The translations under genes were made by a program, and so were the position numbers. Below, in pieces: positions 12,528 to 23,117 of a stretch of 64,000 nucleotides of DNA (positions are counted from its first letter, which is position 1; each line of letters starts with the position of its first letter). The stretch spans positions 1 to 64,000 of the forward strand of contig JANDJZ010000133.1 in assembly GCA_027943245.1 (NCBI GenBank). Reading direction: 5' to 3'. Source of the DNA: Acanthamoeba sp. SK_2022b. Its lineage: Eukaryota > Discosea > Longamoebia > Acanthamoebidae. The notes beneath the pieces are model-generated. The model was not told the DNA's origin. It was given only the letters and a program-made list of their open reading frames with translations, and made no database searches.

Positions 12528-13106
12528 ATGGTCACGGCCAACGCGCGCACTACGCGTCAAAGAGCGAAGCGTGTCGACACCGACGAGGGGGTGTGGCCCA
12601 AGGTGAAGGACATCGATGCGGTCGTGCGGCGCGTCAAGTATCGCCTGTGGGACGAGCACGAGCGAGGGATCGTGCTGCCCCGCACCCTGTACGACTTGCG
12701 CAAGAAGGTGCCCCAGCTGTGCGTCGTCGAAAAGAGGCTGGACAGCCACGCCGTGATGATGCTGCTGGAGCGGTCGCGCCTGATCACCGTGTGTCCCATC
12801 TGCGGCGACTTTGACTACTCGTTCGACCTGTACAACGCGGCGCGGAGCGAGTCGAAGAGCGAACGGCCAACGCCGGAGAGACGACGGCCAAGGGAAAGAA
12901 GGACCGGCACAGCAAGCAGGAGCGGACCAGGCGGGCGGCGCAGGCCATCACGGTCAAGCTGCTCAAGCGCGACAGGCCAAAGGGCCCCCGCGCGCTGCTG
13001 GGCTACATCGAAGGCGGCCACGCCGCGCTACAAGACGCGGATCGACGCCGAGCTCGTGATGGCCAAACGACACCACCGCGCGAGGGGACGCGATTCTCGG
13101 GCGTGA
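12528..13106 (+). CDS. Unknown protein with CPxC motif, apparently frameshifted
   Basis: The ATG at 12528 opens a frame with convincing GC-rich coding bias ('VKYRLWDEHERGIVLPRTL', then 'ITVCPICGDFDYSFDLYN'). The CPICG knuckle could bind zinc, but no second Cys pair is seen. After about 12845 coding character moves to another frame (a Lys/Arg-rich stretch, then 'ALLGYIEGGHA'), returns to the first frame near 13030 ('YKTRIDAELVMAKRHH'), and moves to a third near 13085 ('REDIAVEYNTDLLSPADRR'), closing near 13245. Three shifts in about 250 bases mean either sequencing or assembly indels in a GC-rich stretch or a decaying gene. The coordinates given are the uninterrupted first-frame ORF. I do not recognise the family. 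Confidence 0.45.
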   Translation: MVTANARTTRQRAKRVDTDEGVWPKVKDIDAVVRRVKYRLWDEHERGIVLPRTLYDLRKKVPQLCVVEKRLDSHAVMMLLERSRLITVCPICGDFDYSFDLYNAARSESKSERPTPERRRPRERRTGTASRSGPGGRRRPSRSSCSSATGQRAPARCWATSKAATPRYKTRIDAELVMAKRHHRARGRDSRA

Positions 13107-13329
13107 GGACATCGCGGTCGAGTACAACACCGACCTGCTCAGCCCAGCCGATCGACGGCGAAGCGCCGCCGAGGAGGCAGCAATTTGTAGCAGAACTCAG
13201 AGTTTCAATTCAGAGTCATACAAAAAGAACCAAACAAGGTGATCAAGGCACATGGTCTTCGGAACTGATTAGGGTGGTGAGTTAGGGTCAGGATTAGGGT
13301 TTACTTGTATTGCTCATTTCTGGGAAGGT

Positions 13330-13894
13330 CTAAAACAACTTCAAGTTCTCCTGAAGTTTGTAGGCAAGAAGATAGAAGGCGAGGCCAGCGGGGCCACTCC
13401 ACATGGTGAGGAAGAGACACACAGCAAGTAGGGCATGGGGCATGTTGTGACGTCCTTCCCAAAACCTGCATGGGGCAGCAATAGTGAGCGAGTTAAAAAA
13501 GAACAGTGGCGAGAAGAACGGCGTACATCCATCTCCCTACGAAAAGGCCCAGGGTGAGAAGATGGAGGTCGAGAGAGTGGGTAGCGGCCAGCACGTCGAG
13601 CCCTTCGGTGCCCAACAGCACGCTGGAGTAGGTGGCGTTGGCGGTAGGGTGGATAAAGAGGTCAAGCTTGCGTGGATACAGGGGAAGGACGGACAGCGTG
13701 TAGAGGACGAGATGAGGCAAGAGACAGAAGGGCGTGCGAAGGAGCTTGATGGTGTATTTCCAGTTGGGCAGGAATATCATCATCGCCCACAGCGCCAGCG
13801 TGTAGAGCGTGGCCGTGATGTCGGTCAGGCTCATTTCGGGAGACAGGAACAGGTGCTGGCCCAGTACTGGGGATTGGGCAGTGATAGTGGCCAT
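13330..13894 (-). CDS. ABA4-like (DUF4281) small membrane protein
   Basis: Two exons (13527-13894 and 13330-13465) join to give a protein of about 165 residues with four predicted membrane helices. Features matching the ABA4/DUF4281 family are 'ALWAMMIFLPNW' in helix 1, a histidine-led pair 'ATHSLDLHLLTLGLFVGRWM' split by the intron, and a closing helix 'LFLTMWSGPAGLAFYLLAY'. In plants ABA4 is needed for neoxanthin synthesis in plastids; bacteria and other eukaryotes have relatives of unknown role. An amoeba has no plastid carotenoid pathway, so no reaction is assigned. The start is at 13894 (MATITAQ); the frame is open upstream to 14029 with basic residues, so a longer organelle-targeted form is possible. 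The TAPT1-like gene lies upstream on the same strand. Confidence 0.65.
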
Positions 13895-14353
13895 TTCTCT
13901 TTCAAGGCGAAGGGTACGGCGGATTGAGGTGCGGTGTCTGGTGGAGAGGTAGTATTTGGAAGCGAATGGACGGCGTTGTGGCAGAAGACGCCGACCCTGC
14001 CAAGCACCACGAACCCAGTAGGTTTGCACCGAAGTGTTGGCGTTGCACCATCGGAATTTCGCAGTTTTGTGTCGCCACTACGCCGACAAAGCTTGGCCCA
14101 CAGACCGCGGCTTCCTAGCTGGGGATCTTGCCGGCGCACATCTGGTACCTCTGTACTGCCGATAACGCCAGCAACTCTGCCTCCTCCTCTTTGGCACTCC
14201 TCTCCTCCTCCTCTTCCTAATCCCCATGGGTAGTGCGTGAGCAAGGTTCGATAAAATTGAGTTGTCTGTCTGTGGAGGACGTATACGCTTGGTGGCGGCG
14301 CCTCTTGCGAGATCTTGAGGCAGGCAGCTATGAGCTGTATTCGTAGCAACCAT
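13895..14353. other. Intergenic between two minus-strand genes
   Basis: Presumed 5' flank and leader of the ABA4-like gene and 3' flank of the TAPT1-like gene. The minus frame is open from 14029 and could extend the ABA4-like protein. No other feature is supported. Confidence 0.4.
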
Positions 14354-16538
14354 TTACAAACCGCTAAGCACAGCTGCCCAGCCAAATGAAAAAGTGGAGG
14401 TCAGTCGTAGGCGTATCGTATCGTTGCAAAAGACTCCCTTACCCAAAGCAGCAGAAGCGAAGCGATGCTCCACCACGTTCCCCAGGGAAAGATTTGGGAG
14501 AAGATTCGAGCCACCTGTTACACCGTAAGCCCCAGACCACTGTAGGTAACGAGAGAGGAGACGTACCAGACAGGCCAAGGGCAGCGAGATGAAGCCCACC
14601 CTTTGTGACACTGCGTAGTTGTTATCCAGCTTTAACAGAGAAGTATTTAGGTTAACGTTTGCGCTGATGCAAGCGAAACAACTAAATAGCAAATAAAAGA
14701 ATAGAAAAGAAAAGAAAGGTAAGAGCGTCGCACCCGTAGCCCGCCGGCAATGAAGTCGGCGGCGAGGATCGACCGGAACTTGGTATAGAGCGGATACGGC
14801 AGCGAATTGAACTTGCACACAAAGCAGTGCTTGACCCAATCCACCAGGCACTCGCTGTGACAGAGCACAATGAGTACCGACAAGCATAAGTGGTGTAAGT
14901 GGATTGCCGCACAAATGATTGCCCACATGCACAGCAGCACCGGGAGGGGAAGGGATCAACGAACCTGAGGTATACGGCCAATAGCATGTAACCCATGGAG
15001 GAGAGCCATTTGATGGAGACGTCCCACTCAAGATCGGAGCAGTTGTGGCCCACCACCGCGAAAATAAAGATGAACACCTGAAATCGCTCCACAATATCTG
15101 CACGTCGGTTGGTGTGTGTCGGTAAGACGAGAGCATTGAAAACACAAAAGCTGTGAAGGGAAAGGAAGAGAGAGCTGAACGCACGCACCGCTGCAGGAGA
15201 TTTGGAAGAGATTCTCGCGGGAGTACTTCTTGAAGGCGGCCGACTTGAGCTCGACGAATTGGTTGGACACGAGGAGGGTGATAAGCGAGCTGCTCCCCGA
15301 ATTGATGGCCACGTTCAGCGTGATCATCAGGTACAGCAGCACCAGCGAGTGCAATGCTGTTCGAATCCGGCAATTTACATAAGTAAATAAAATGGAAAAA
15401 TAGTTGGTCAAGTGCGCGATGGCAGTCACCTCTCCTCCTCAGCGTTATGATGTGGAGGTCCATACCGTTGTAGGCTCCGGCGATGAGGAAATGGGGGAAG
15501 AGGAGGAAGACGGACTGAAGTGTGGACGACGAGCGGGTCGATGCATTCACGCGGCTGAAGAGGGCATCGAAGATGTCTTGCCCAAACGCGCAGCACAGCT
15601 TATCTACTACCTACACGCACGCACATATATACCAGCAGTTATTCGTGGTTGCTAAATTCGTGCATGGAGCCTGCGGGCACCTCAAGCAAGTTGAAGATGA
15701 CGTAGAGCTTGAACACGGCCTGGCCGCGAATGTAGTGGTAGGCCATACTGATGTCGATGTGCGCAAGCACCCAGCAGGATGCGAGGAGGATGGCTCCGCG
15801 CATGAGGTCATATTTGGACGTCGCCTTGACCGGTCTGCGTGTTGTGCGGTGTCGACGCACACACATGCACACGCCAAGGAGTTAGCCATATCCGACAGGC
15901 GGTACGCTGGCGCGTGAGTGGCCGGTCCATTGAAGTGTACCGGCCGGTAAAGAGGGCCCAGATGAGTCGCACGGTCCCGAGGAACACGCGCGGGGGCAGG
16001 AACGTGAAGACGAACAGGAACGAGTCCAGACAAATGAAGAAGCCCAAGAACAGCAGCTGTTGAGCAGTCCACACGCCCGCAGATGAGGACGGGTTAGTGG
16101 GATGAGGAGAAGAAGAAAGAGGCAGGCCGGAGGAACACTTGCAGCACCTTCTCGAGAACGATGGGAGCCTGAAAGAAGTTGTGTATCTCGCGCTGCTTGA
16201 GGAGAAGGGCGGGGTCGGGCGGAAGGTAGTCCGACCCCAGCTCCTCTTGCAGGTACTGCAGCACTGGAAACAACAGTCGTCTGTCACTCGTTCGCCTGCT
16301 CAGTTGTGGAGAAGAGGTAGAGGACTCGAGGGAGGCTCTCTGGTCGAACTCCTCTGTCACATGTCGGTCGTGGCCGTGGGCGGTTGTTGCATCTTGAAAA
16401 GTTCACGTGATTATTGTTCTGAGTTGTTAAGTCTTGTGGAAAGAACACACCTTGTTCGGAACCAGATGTATGTTCGCTAGAGGCGATGTGACTTGCTTGC
16501 AGCAGTTGATCTGCAGCGCTGATGTTCTCACTCTCCAT
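14354..16538 (-). CDS. TAPT1-family multipass membrane protein
   Basis: About nine exons encode a polytopic protein matching the TAPT1/POD1 family (DUF747), ER or Golgi membrane proteins linked to ciliary basal-body organisation in vertebrates and pollen-tube development in plants. Family landmarks in order are 'GFFICLDSFLFVFTFLPPRV' (16000-16060), 'LAHIDISMAYHYIRGQ' and 'VFKLYVIFNLLEV' (15660-15780), 'CCAFGQDIFDALF' (about 15560-15600), 'LHSLVLLYLMITLNVAINS', 'LLVSNQFVELKS' and 'SRENLFQISC' (15190-15360), 'IVERFQVFIFIF', then 'DWVKHCFVCKFN' (about 14800). The start at 16538 (MESENIS) gives a Ser-rich soluble N terminus, as in relatives. The last exon reads through a splice near 14440 to the stop at 14354. 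The gene is divergent from the small membrane protein at 16903. The family call is firm; exact exon edges are not. Confidence 0.85.
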
Positions 16539-16902
16539 GCCGCGCCACAGGGATAAGAAATCCAACAGAAACACCAAAAAGAAAACATTTTGGGTTTAAA
16601 GAAAAAGAAACCAATTACCGAAGCCAGCCAGATCCGTCACACTCGGGCTTGAGCACGCATTTCGAGAATTCGGTAAACATCCACACAGTAGTGGTGAGAA
16701 CTTCACATGGCCACGGATCGGCCAATCTTGAGGTCAGGTCGGCTGTCAAGCTTGTTTGTAGTGATGTGCAGTAGCAGTTTTGACTGTTCTAGCCTCATCA
16801 GAGCATTCAAAGCCAAGATCCCGGCAGTCTCAACCACTGTGGCTGCCCATCACTTCATTCTCACTCTTCCTTTGCACACTCGAACCTCAGCCGACGACCA
16901 AA
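16539..16902. promoter_or_regulatory. Divergent intergenic region
   Basis: This 364-base gap separates two divergently transcribed genes and should hold both promoters. No TATA box or other element stands out. Confidence 0.35.
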
Positions 16903-17269
16903 ATGTTGTTTCTCGTGAAGAGGCTAGTTGTGGCTGCTGTGGTCATCGTCTCTTGCGCCGGCGCGGCCGCGATCACCTTCTTTTTGGCTCCCTTCTGGGG
17001 CTTGGCTCTGCTTGGCGTTCCTATCTTCCTCGGCATCTACCTATGCATTGTACACTGCGCCATGGCACTTGCATGCTTGAGCCTTTCTCCAGCTGTAGCT
17101 GACTTACACCTTGTGCGCTATCTCTTCCTCCACGTAGACCACCTTTACCGGCGACCCAGAGATGGGTACGTGTTCTCTGCGCAAGAGCAAGAAGGACAAG
17201 AAGGAGGGAGAAACTGCGACAGACCAGAACCAGGCCAACCCTCTCGCTGAGGCGCCTCTTCCCGTTTAA
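16903..17269 (+). CDS. Small two-helix membrane protein
   Basis: Exons 16903-17049 and 17138-17269 (GTACAC donor, CACGTAG acceptor) give a 92-residue protein. Residues 8-48 are almost wholly hydrophobic, with two helices around 'FFLAPFWGLALLG', and would sit in a membrane. The second exon is polar with a Lys-rich run 'RKSKKDKKEGE', likely a cytosolic tail. Without splicing the frame stays open to 17250 but turns Gln/Gly/Arg-rich; the spliced version has the more natural tail. I do not recognise the family. The convergent neighbour is the FAD monooxygenase, whose stop is at 17347. Confidence 0.55.
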
Positions 17270-17346
17270 ACAAAACTTTTCCCCTGTGTGCCCCAAGCAT
17301 GATGAGGGGGAGCGAAACAATGGGTCCCAGAGATAACCCTGGCCTG

Positions 17347-18672
17347 TCAACTTTTGACGGCTCCGCCACCAGCGCGCACGTGCTTCTTGAACTGCTGGGG
17401 GAGCCCTTCTGTACGCCAGCTCTCGATGGGGCGGTGAACGTTGAAAACGGCCTTGCGGCTCTCAAGTACGGCAGTGCGTCCTCGCTCGAGCATTTCCGCT
17501 TCGTACGCCTTGAACACGGAGGGGTAATCGACCTTGTCGTTTGATCCATTGTGGGCTTGGATGATGAGCGTAGCAAGTTTGAACGCATCTCCCAGGGCGT
17601 GTTGAGCGCCTTCGCCCCTCACTAAGTGAAGGAGAGACAGGTTGTCAGTCTCTGACGCGGCGAGTACTTTGGGACAGGCAGCGATTACGTACTGGGGGTC
17701 ATGGCGTGGGCGGCGTCTCCTAGCAGCGTGACAGGTCCGCTTGGAATGTCAGGCAGGATGATGGAACGGATGACCACCTGGCTCAGACAAGTCTCGGCAG
17801 GTGTGTCCACCACCAGCGATCTGAGCGGTTCGATAAAATCCTCCACCAAGCTCGATGCCTTGGTGAACAGCTGAGCCCGCGTCTGTGCCTGGCCAGGCTG
17901 TGGGTCGCCATCTTCGAGGTTCGGCAAGTACGACGCGTACCATATCACGTCGGCCTCATCCCCATCCGGAGTTACATCTACTATAGAAGCGAGGAGTGCT
18001 GCCCATAGCCATGAGCACAGGTCCGCCGTGGGCCATGCTGTTAAACAAGGGCTCGTAGCTCGCCTTGGGAAGCCTGCGCTCGCCGATGATGAAGTTGGCG
18101 GGAACAACCTCCAACTCCACACACTCCTCGCTGAACAGTGCTTGGCGCACGGGGGAGGACACACCATCTGCTCCCACTAAACTCGCGCCGTCTGCGGTAG
18201 ACCCATCAGAGAAGGTAACCCGCACACTTTTCCCATCGGCCAGACAGGTGTGACTGACGTAGCGCCTGTTCCACTCTATTGGGAGGTCTTGAGTCAGCCA
18301 GTGACGTAGGCGCGCTCGGTTAGCACGAAGACGCTGAGGAAGGCCGTCGGAAGTCATCTGATTAGGAATGTGGCCGAGCTCTTCGCCTGTGTAACCGTCG
18401 ATGATTCCAAGCGCCCCGCTAGCTCCTATCGAAGCGTTGACGGCGGTCGAATAGACAGACGGCTGGAGATGTCCGAGCTCGTTTGTGATCGTGGCAACTA
18501 CCCAAGCCAGAGAGAGTGACCAGCCCTGACTTCTGGACTCAGCGTCAGCATCGCGCTCAAAGATGCGGAAGGGAACTGACGCAGACTTAAGTCGTTGGGC
18601 TAGCACAAGGCCGCCCAGGCCAGCGCCGACAATGAGCACGGGCAATGGTTGAGTTGGAGGTGCAGTTGTCAT
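17347..18672 (-). CDS. FAD-dependent aromatic-hydroxylase-type monooxygenase
   Basis: Start at 18672. The Rossmann motif 'VLIVGAGLGGLVLAQRL' lies at about residues 11-27, ending in the acidic ribose-binding 'FRIFERD'. A middle 'LVGADGVSSPVR' matches the DG motif, and 'VTLLGDAAHAMTP' the GD motif. An intron (about 17619-17696) joins this to 'RGEGAQHALGDAF', the usual continuation of the FAD-binding fold. The family (UbiH/PHBH-like) hydroxylates small aromatic or polyketide substrates with NAD(P)H and O2; substrate unknown. There is one problem: near 17985-18005 the frame changes from 'GSTPRF' to 'VDVTPDGDEADVIWY' with no credible intron, so one base seems missing or two added. This is a sequence error or a recent frameshift. 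The gene is divergent from the PH-DCUN1 gene, with starts 203 bases apart. Confidence 0.75.
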
Positions 18673-18875
18673 GGGTGTGGTCGAAAGCTTGGGTAGAACT
18701 TGTTGTGGCCCGAATGCGCCAAGTCTTTGGTGGTTGCGCTTGCGCCGTTTCGGCTTCTTTCTTGGCAAACGTGCGACCAATCGCGTTATTGCGGGCAACC
18801 AAGACGAAGCCAAGATAAAGGCAGGAAAAAGATGGGAAAAACAAAGTTGGGGCAATTTCGTTGTACAATTCCGCG
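18673..18875. promoter_or_regulatory. Bidirectional promoter, monooxygenase / PH-DCUN1 genes
   Basis: The two predicted start codons are separated by 203 bases and read outward, so both promoters and leaders must fit here. No specific elements are identified. Confidence 0.4.
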
Positions 18876-20891
18876 ATGGAGATGCGTGGGGGTAGGGGTG
18901 GCATGCCGTTCGCTTCGTACCGCTGCGGCGAAGATGGGCTGGAAGGGTTCGTCGAGAGACGCAACAAAGCTCTTCCTTTTCTGTGGCACAAGCGGTGGGC
19001 TGTCTTGCAACCGCGCAGCAGCTCCAAACCTGCCTACCTGATGTTCTACAAGAAATCAATCGTATGAAAGCTCTGCAGCTTGCGCAATCAATAGGCAACA
19101 CGTACTGATGATTGAGCGGGAAAGGATGAGAGGCCAGAGTTGACGCTAGGTCTGGATAGAATGGCAGTGCTACCGGTGACTGGGCGAGGCAAACCCATGT
19201 TCAAGCTGGCCCACCCTAACTGCGAGACCATCTACGTTGCCCTCCCGACCAAGAAGGTGTGCCTCCCGCCCTAGAGAGGAACAGGCACCGGTGGATTCAC
19301 CCAATGGTCACCTCGTAAATAGGAGCTGGTGAAGTGGCTTGTGGCAGTAATGGAGGAAATCGAGGAGGGATCGTCATCGCGCTTGGGACAGCACTTGACC
19401 GACTCACACGGTGGCCGGGAGCACACCATCAAGGACAAAGACCTGGGCGAGTGGACTCTTGTCGACGATGAGGGAGAAGGTAGTCAGTTCTCTCTGATGC
19501 CTCGTAGCTGCTGCAACTGACGTGGCATCACTCCACTAGCCCAGGGCAGTGAAGCATTGGATGGAGGAGAAGAAGTAGAGAAGGAATCCAAGTCCTATCA
19601 ACGGCGAAGCAACCGAGACTCTGCAAAAGAGGAGGTGCCCAACAACTCAGCAGTTGGCAGTTCGAGGTGTGACGACCTGGGCGAGTGGGAGCGGGACTAC
19701 AACGCCAGGTTCAAGAAGGTGGCAGGGGTAGAGTTTGCTTGCGAGAGGCTGGAGTACCTCTACGCCCGATACCGCGACGCACCCAGTGCGCTGCCCCCTC
19801 CCCACATGATCTCGACCTCAGCCCTCGGCGTTGGTTACGCGCGGCACGACTGTTGCCAGACCCCTCCTAAACTTCTCTCTTCTACAGGTCATGAAGGAGA
19901 CAACAACGAGGACGAGGACGAGGACGACGATTGCATTCGACAGAGTGGTATCGAGCTCATGAGTAAAGACGTGGGAGTCGATCCCAACGATGTACGAACG
20001 AAGCAAATGTTCTCTCTCAAGGTCGATTGCTTATTGAACCTCCCCTTTACCTTTCTCACTTCAGCCGCGAGTGATGGCCCTCACCTGGCGGCTGGAGGCC
20101 AAGACCATGGGCTCGTTCACACACGAGGAGTTTGTCTCTGGCCTTCAAGCGCTGAAGTACGCACCTCACTCACCACTCCTTTGCTTCGTTTGTTTTGATG
20201 CGATCAAGCAGAGCCCTCCTCTCTTTTCCTCTCTCACAGCAAGGTGTGGTGTTTAGGGTGGATTCAGTCACAAAGCTGCGTCGACTGTTTGAACGCCAGC
20301 TGCCGGCGGACCTGAAGGACACCGCCACGCTGAAGGAGATCTGGCGGTTCGCCTTCACCTACGCCAAGGCGGACGCCAACAGCAAGGTCATCGGTACGTT
20401 ATGGCCATGCGTGACCGAACACACGACTGACTCTCTCCCTCTCTCGGGGCCTTCCCTGCGGTGCTAACGCTCCCCTCTTCCGTGACAGACCTGGACACGG
20501 CCGAAGTGCTGATGATGCTGCTCCTTCAGCCGCCAGCCCACGACTACCCTCACGTGCAGCCGTTCCTCGAGTTTCTGTCTCAGGTCTGCCAGCCAGGAAG
20601 GGAGGGGGGACCGAGGGGTTTTGTGATAAGCTGACTTAATTTGACTTGGTGTCTGTGCAGCAAACGTCGTGTAAGGCGCTGAACGTGGACCAGTGGACCA
20701 ACCTGCTGGACTTTTTGATGGACACCAAGGCCGACCTGTCCAACTACGACGAGGAAGCTGCCTGTACGCATCAATGTTCTCACCGCATTGGCCATCACGA
20801 CATCTCACGCTTTCTCCCTTGGCGGTTTCCTCACACAGGGCCGGTCCTGTTCGATGAATACGTGGAATGGGCCAAGAAGAACTGCCAGTGA
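18876..20891 (+). CDS. PH domain fused to DCN1-like cullin-neddylation (PONY) domain
   Basis: Roughly nine exons. The N terminus is a PH domain: 'GFVERRNKALPFLWHKRWAVLQ' with the usual strand-loop-strand, 'AYLMFYKK', 'MFKLAHPNCETIYVALPTKK' and the closing helix 'ELVKWLVAVMEEI' (to about 19370). An acidic linker with two 'DLGEW' segments follows (19440 and 19677). From about 19920 comes the DCN1/DCUN1D domain: 'SGIELMSKDVGVDPNDV', 'ALTWRLEAKTMGSFTHEEF', 'EIWRFAFTYAKADA', 'VDQWTNLLDFLMDTKADLSNYDE', and the terminal 'WPVLFDEYVEWAKK'. This domain is a scaffold E3 that positions UBC12~NEDD8 on cullins. Known DCN1 proteins carry N-terminal UBA domains or lipid anchors; the PH domain here suggests membrane-lipid recruitment (inference). 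The start at 18876 is the first ATG in frame with the PH domain. Confidence 0.8.
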
Positions 20892-20962
20892 TGCGCGGTT
20901 GTGGTTTCTTGGCCTTCGGTTCCTGGGACGCAAAACAGGCGGGTTGTGGCGGGCAAAAACTA

Positions 20963-21001
20963 AAACATTTATTTATTTATTTATTTATATTTATTTATTT
21001 T
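20963..21001 (+). repeat. (ATTT)n microsatellite
   Basis: Near-perfect TTTA repeats directly upstream of the JmjC gene start. A similar run lies at about 618-640 inside an intron of the RRM gene. Confidence 0.8.
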
Positions 21002-21010
21002 GCACTTGTG

Positions 21011-21925
21011 ATGGAAGAGAAAAATCTGTTGGCCAAAGATGACGACGCCTGGGGTGTGTTCGGCGACGATGAAGATGCTGATGCGCCTCCGGCCGAGGCA
21101 TCTATGGCTGCACAGACTGCGATGGCTCGTGCTTGGGAGATTTTTGACGGCGAGGACGAAGATGAAGACGAAGCGGATGCTCCGCCCCCGCTCACGAGTG
21201 GCAACCAAGACAGCACCAAGGGGCAAGCAATCGAGTCTCAAATTTCGATGTCGCCCACCACATCGGCCAAATCTGTGCGAGATGAGGAGAAATTACGAAC
21301 GCTCCTCCGAGAATTTGTGGAAGAGCACCTCCATCAGACCTGCAGCGACTTCAAAGACGTGAACCAACCGACTATGGCCGACGATCTCCGTTCCATCTGC
21401 GACCTGGCCTTCATCTCCAAACATTTGGACGAAGCCGCTCTGTTGACCAAGTCCAGGCAGGTCCACGCGGCCGCGTGGGATCGACTCACGCGCGGTGGTG
21501 GCTGGGACCATGTGTGCTGGCGCGAGGCCTTCGTGTTCGCCCAGCTGTTCATCGCCCTGGCGCTCATTGGCGATCGCCCGCGAAGCAAGCAGAGCCCTAT
21601 CCCCAGTGACGGTACGCTCGCTCTCTCCACGCACGCGCTCGCCCATAGCATTGGCGCATCTGCTTAAGCAGACACCGGTGGGGAAAAGGCAGATGTGCAG
21701 CTCAGGGAAGCGGTGAAGCACCTGGACATGGCCATCATCATGGGCGGCCCTGCCGACCTCGTTCAAGTTTTCCTCATGCAGATCGAACCGGCGATCGTGG
21801 CCACCAGCCGAGCCTCTGCGCCCGCTGACCTGGTGCCACCCTTCCCCACATTCAAGTCTTAAAGTAGAGCATCTCATTCTCGCCGTCTTTTGTCCTTGTG
21901 CGTGCGTGTGCGTGTGCGTGTGCGT

Positions 21926-21991
<66 letters not shown>

Positions 21992-23009
21992 CGAAGGATC
22001 CAGCGCATCTCATCGTGAGCGCGCTTCCACACAGCAAGCTGGTGCCCGCCATACGACACCCGATCGCCAGGGAGGCTGCGCCCACGCTGGCCGCATTCCG
22101 TAAGACCTACTTTGACCACCGACTGCCCGTTGTCATCACAGGTGGCGCCCCATTCCCTCTTCTCTGCCTCTCCGCCTTTCTCACCCATACTTCGGAATGC
22201 GTGCAGGGGCGACGACCGGCTGGAGGGCTCTGGACAAGTGGCGCGACCTGGCCCACCTGGAGAGGGAGTACGGGCACCGCACGGTTCCGGTGGAGATCGG
22301 CCGACCGTTGGACGACGACGAGCGCTCGTCGCTGGCCAAGGACAACAACACGGTGTGGAAGGAGAGCGCGCTCACGCTATCCGAGTTCATCGCTGCCTAT
22401 CTCCTCCCCAGTAGCCGACACGACCACCAGCGAAGCCGCCCCCGCAACGACAGCGACAAAGACAGCGATGCTGACGTCGGGCTGCAGTTCGATCGCATCG
22501 GATACTTGGCCCAGCACGCCCTCATCGAGCAGCTGCCGTCGCTGCAGGACGACTTTGCGCCGCCACACTACTGCACGCTGGGCGAGCTGTCCAACATCAA
22601 CACCTGGCTGGGCACGTCGGGCACCGTGACCTCACTCCACTTTGACAGCTACGACAACTTCCTCACCCAGGTGGCCGGCTACAAGTACGTCCGCCTCTAC
22701 CACCCGAGCCAGACGCCCTTCCTCTACCGCGACTCCCCTTCATCGTCTGTCCGTGGAGACGCGGTCGACAAAAACGAGGAAGAGGGAAAGGAGGCGATGG
22801 CGATCTCGGCCCAGAGCGCCAAGGCACAGGGCAACTTCAGTGCGGTGGTCAACATCGAGAACCCCGATTGGGCGCGATACCCGCTGCTGCGCGAGGCGGC
22901 CTACACTGAGACCATCCTCGGTCCCGGCGAGATGCTCTTCATCCCGCAGAACTGCTGGCACTACGTGCGCTCCCTCACCACCTCCTTCTCGCTCAACTTT
23001 TGGTTCTGA
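21011..23009 (+). CDS. KDM8: JMJD5/KDM8-like JmjC oxygenase
   Basis: The start at 21011 gives an acidic N terminus, then a helical domain ('WREAFVFAQLFIALALI', 'HLDMAIIMGGPADL') matching the N-terminal region of animal JMJD5. The catalytic half has 'GYLAQHALIEQLP', 'NINTWLGTSGTVTSLHFDSYDNFL', and 'GPGEMLFIPQNCWHYVRSL' ending 'FSLNFWF'. Fe(II) ligands are visible: His at 22638 and Asp at 22644 (HFD) and the distal His at 22959. JMJD5 is a 2-oxoglutarate-dependent hydroxylase or protease-like enzyme acting on arginyl residues and histone tails in the nucleus. The halves are joined by an intron holding a (TG)n tract (21898-21989). Its donor is uncertain: a GTGCC at about 21833 keeps phase 0, and unspliced message would stop at 21862. 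Confidence 0.85.
21898..21989 (+). repeat. (GTGCGT)n/(GT)n microsatellite in JmjC intron
   Basis: GTGTGC-type units followed by pure GT. Alternating purine-pyrimidine over about 90 bases could adopt Z-DNA. It lies in the intron separating the two halves of the JmjC gene. Confidence 0.9.
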
Positions 23010-23117
23010 CCTCTTGCAAGAGACGGCCACGACAGCACTGGGCAATTAGACTTTGTATTTGCCAACAAACATGCCAAGGAGAGGGGGGGGGGCAATGGCC
23101 GCTATCGCAAGACCCGT

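Noticed and set aside
13268..13300. TTAGGG-like repeats ('TTAGGGTCAGGATTAGGGTTTA')
   Set aside because: Only a few imperfect units and genes continue on both sides; not a telomere or convincing interstitial telomeric array.
21898..22103. Cys-Val repeat protein encoded by the TG tract
   Set aside because: Translation of a microsatellite in an intron, open in all frames by composition only.
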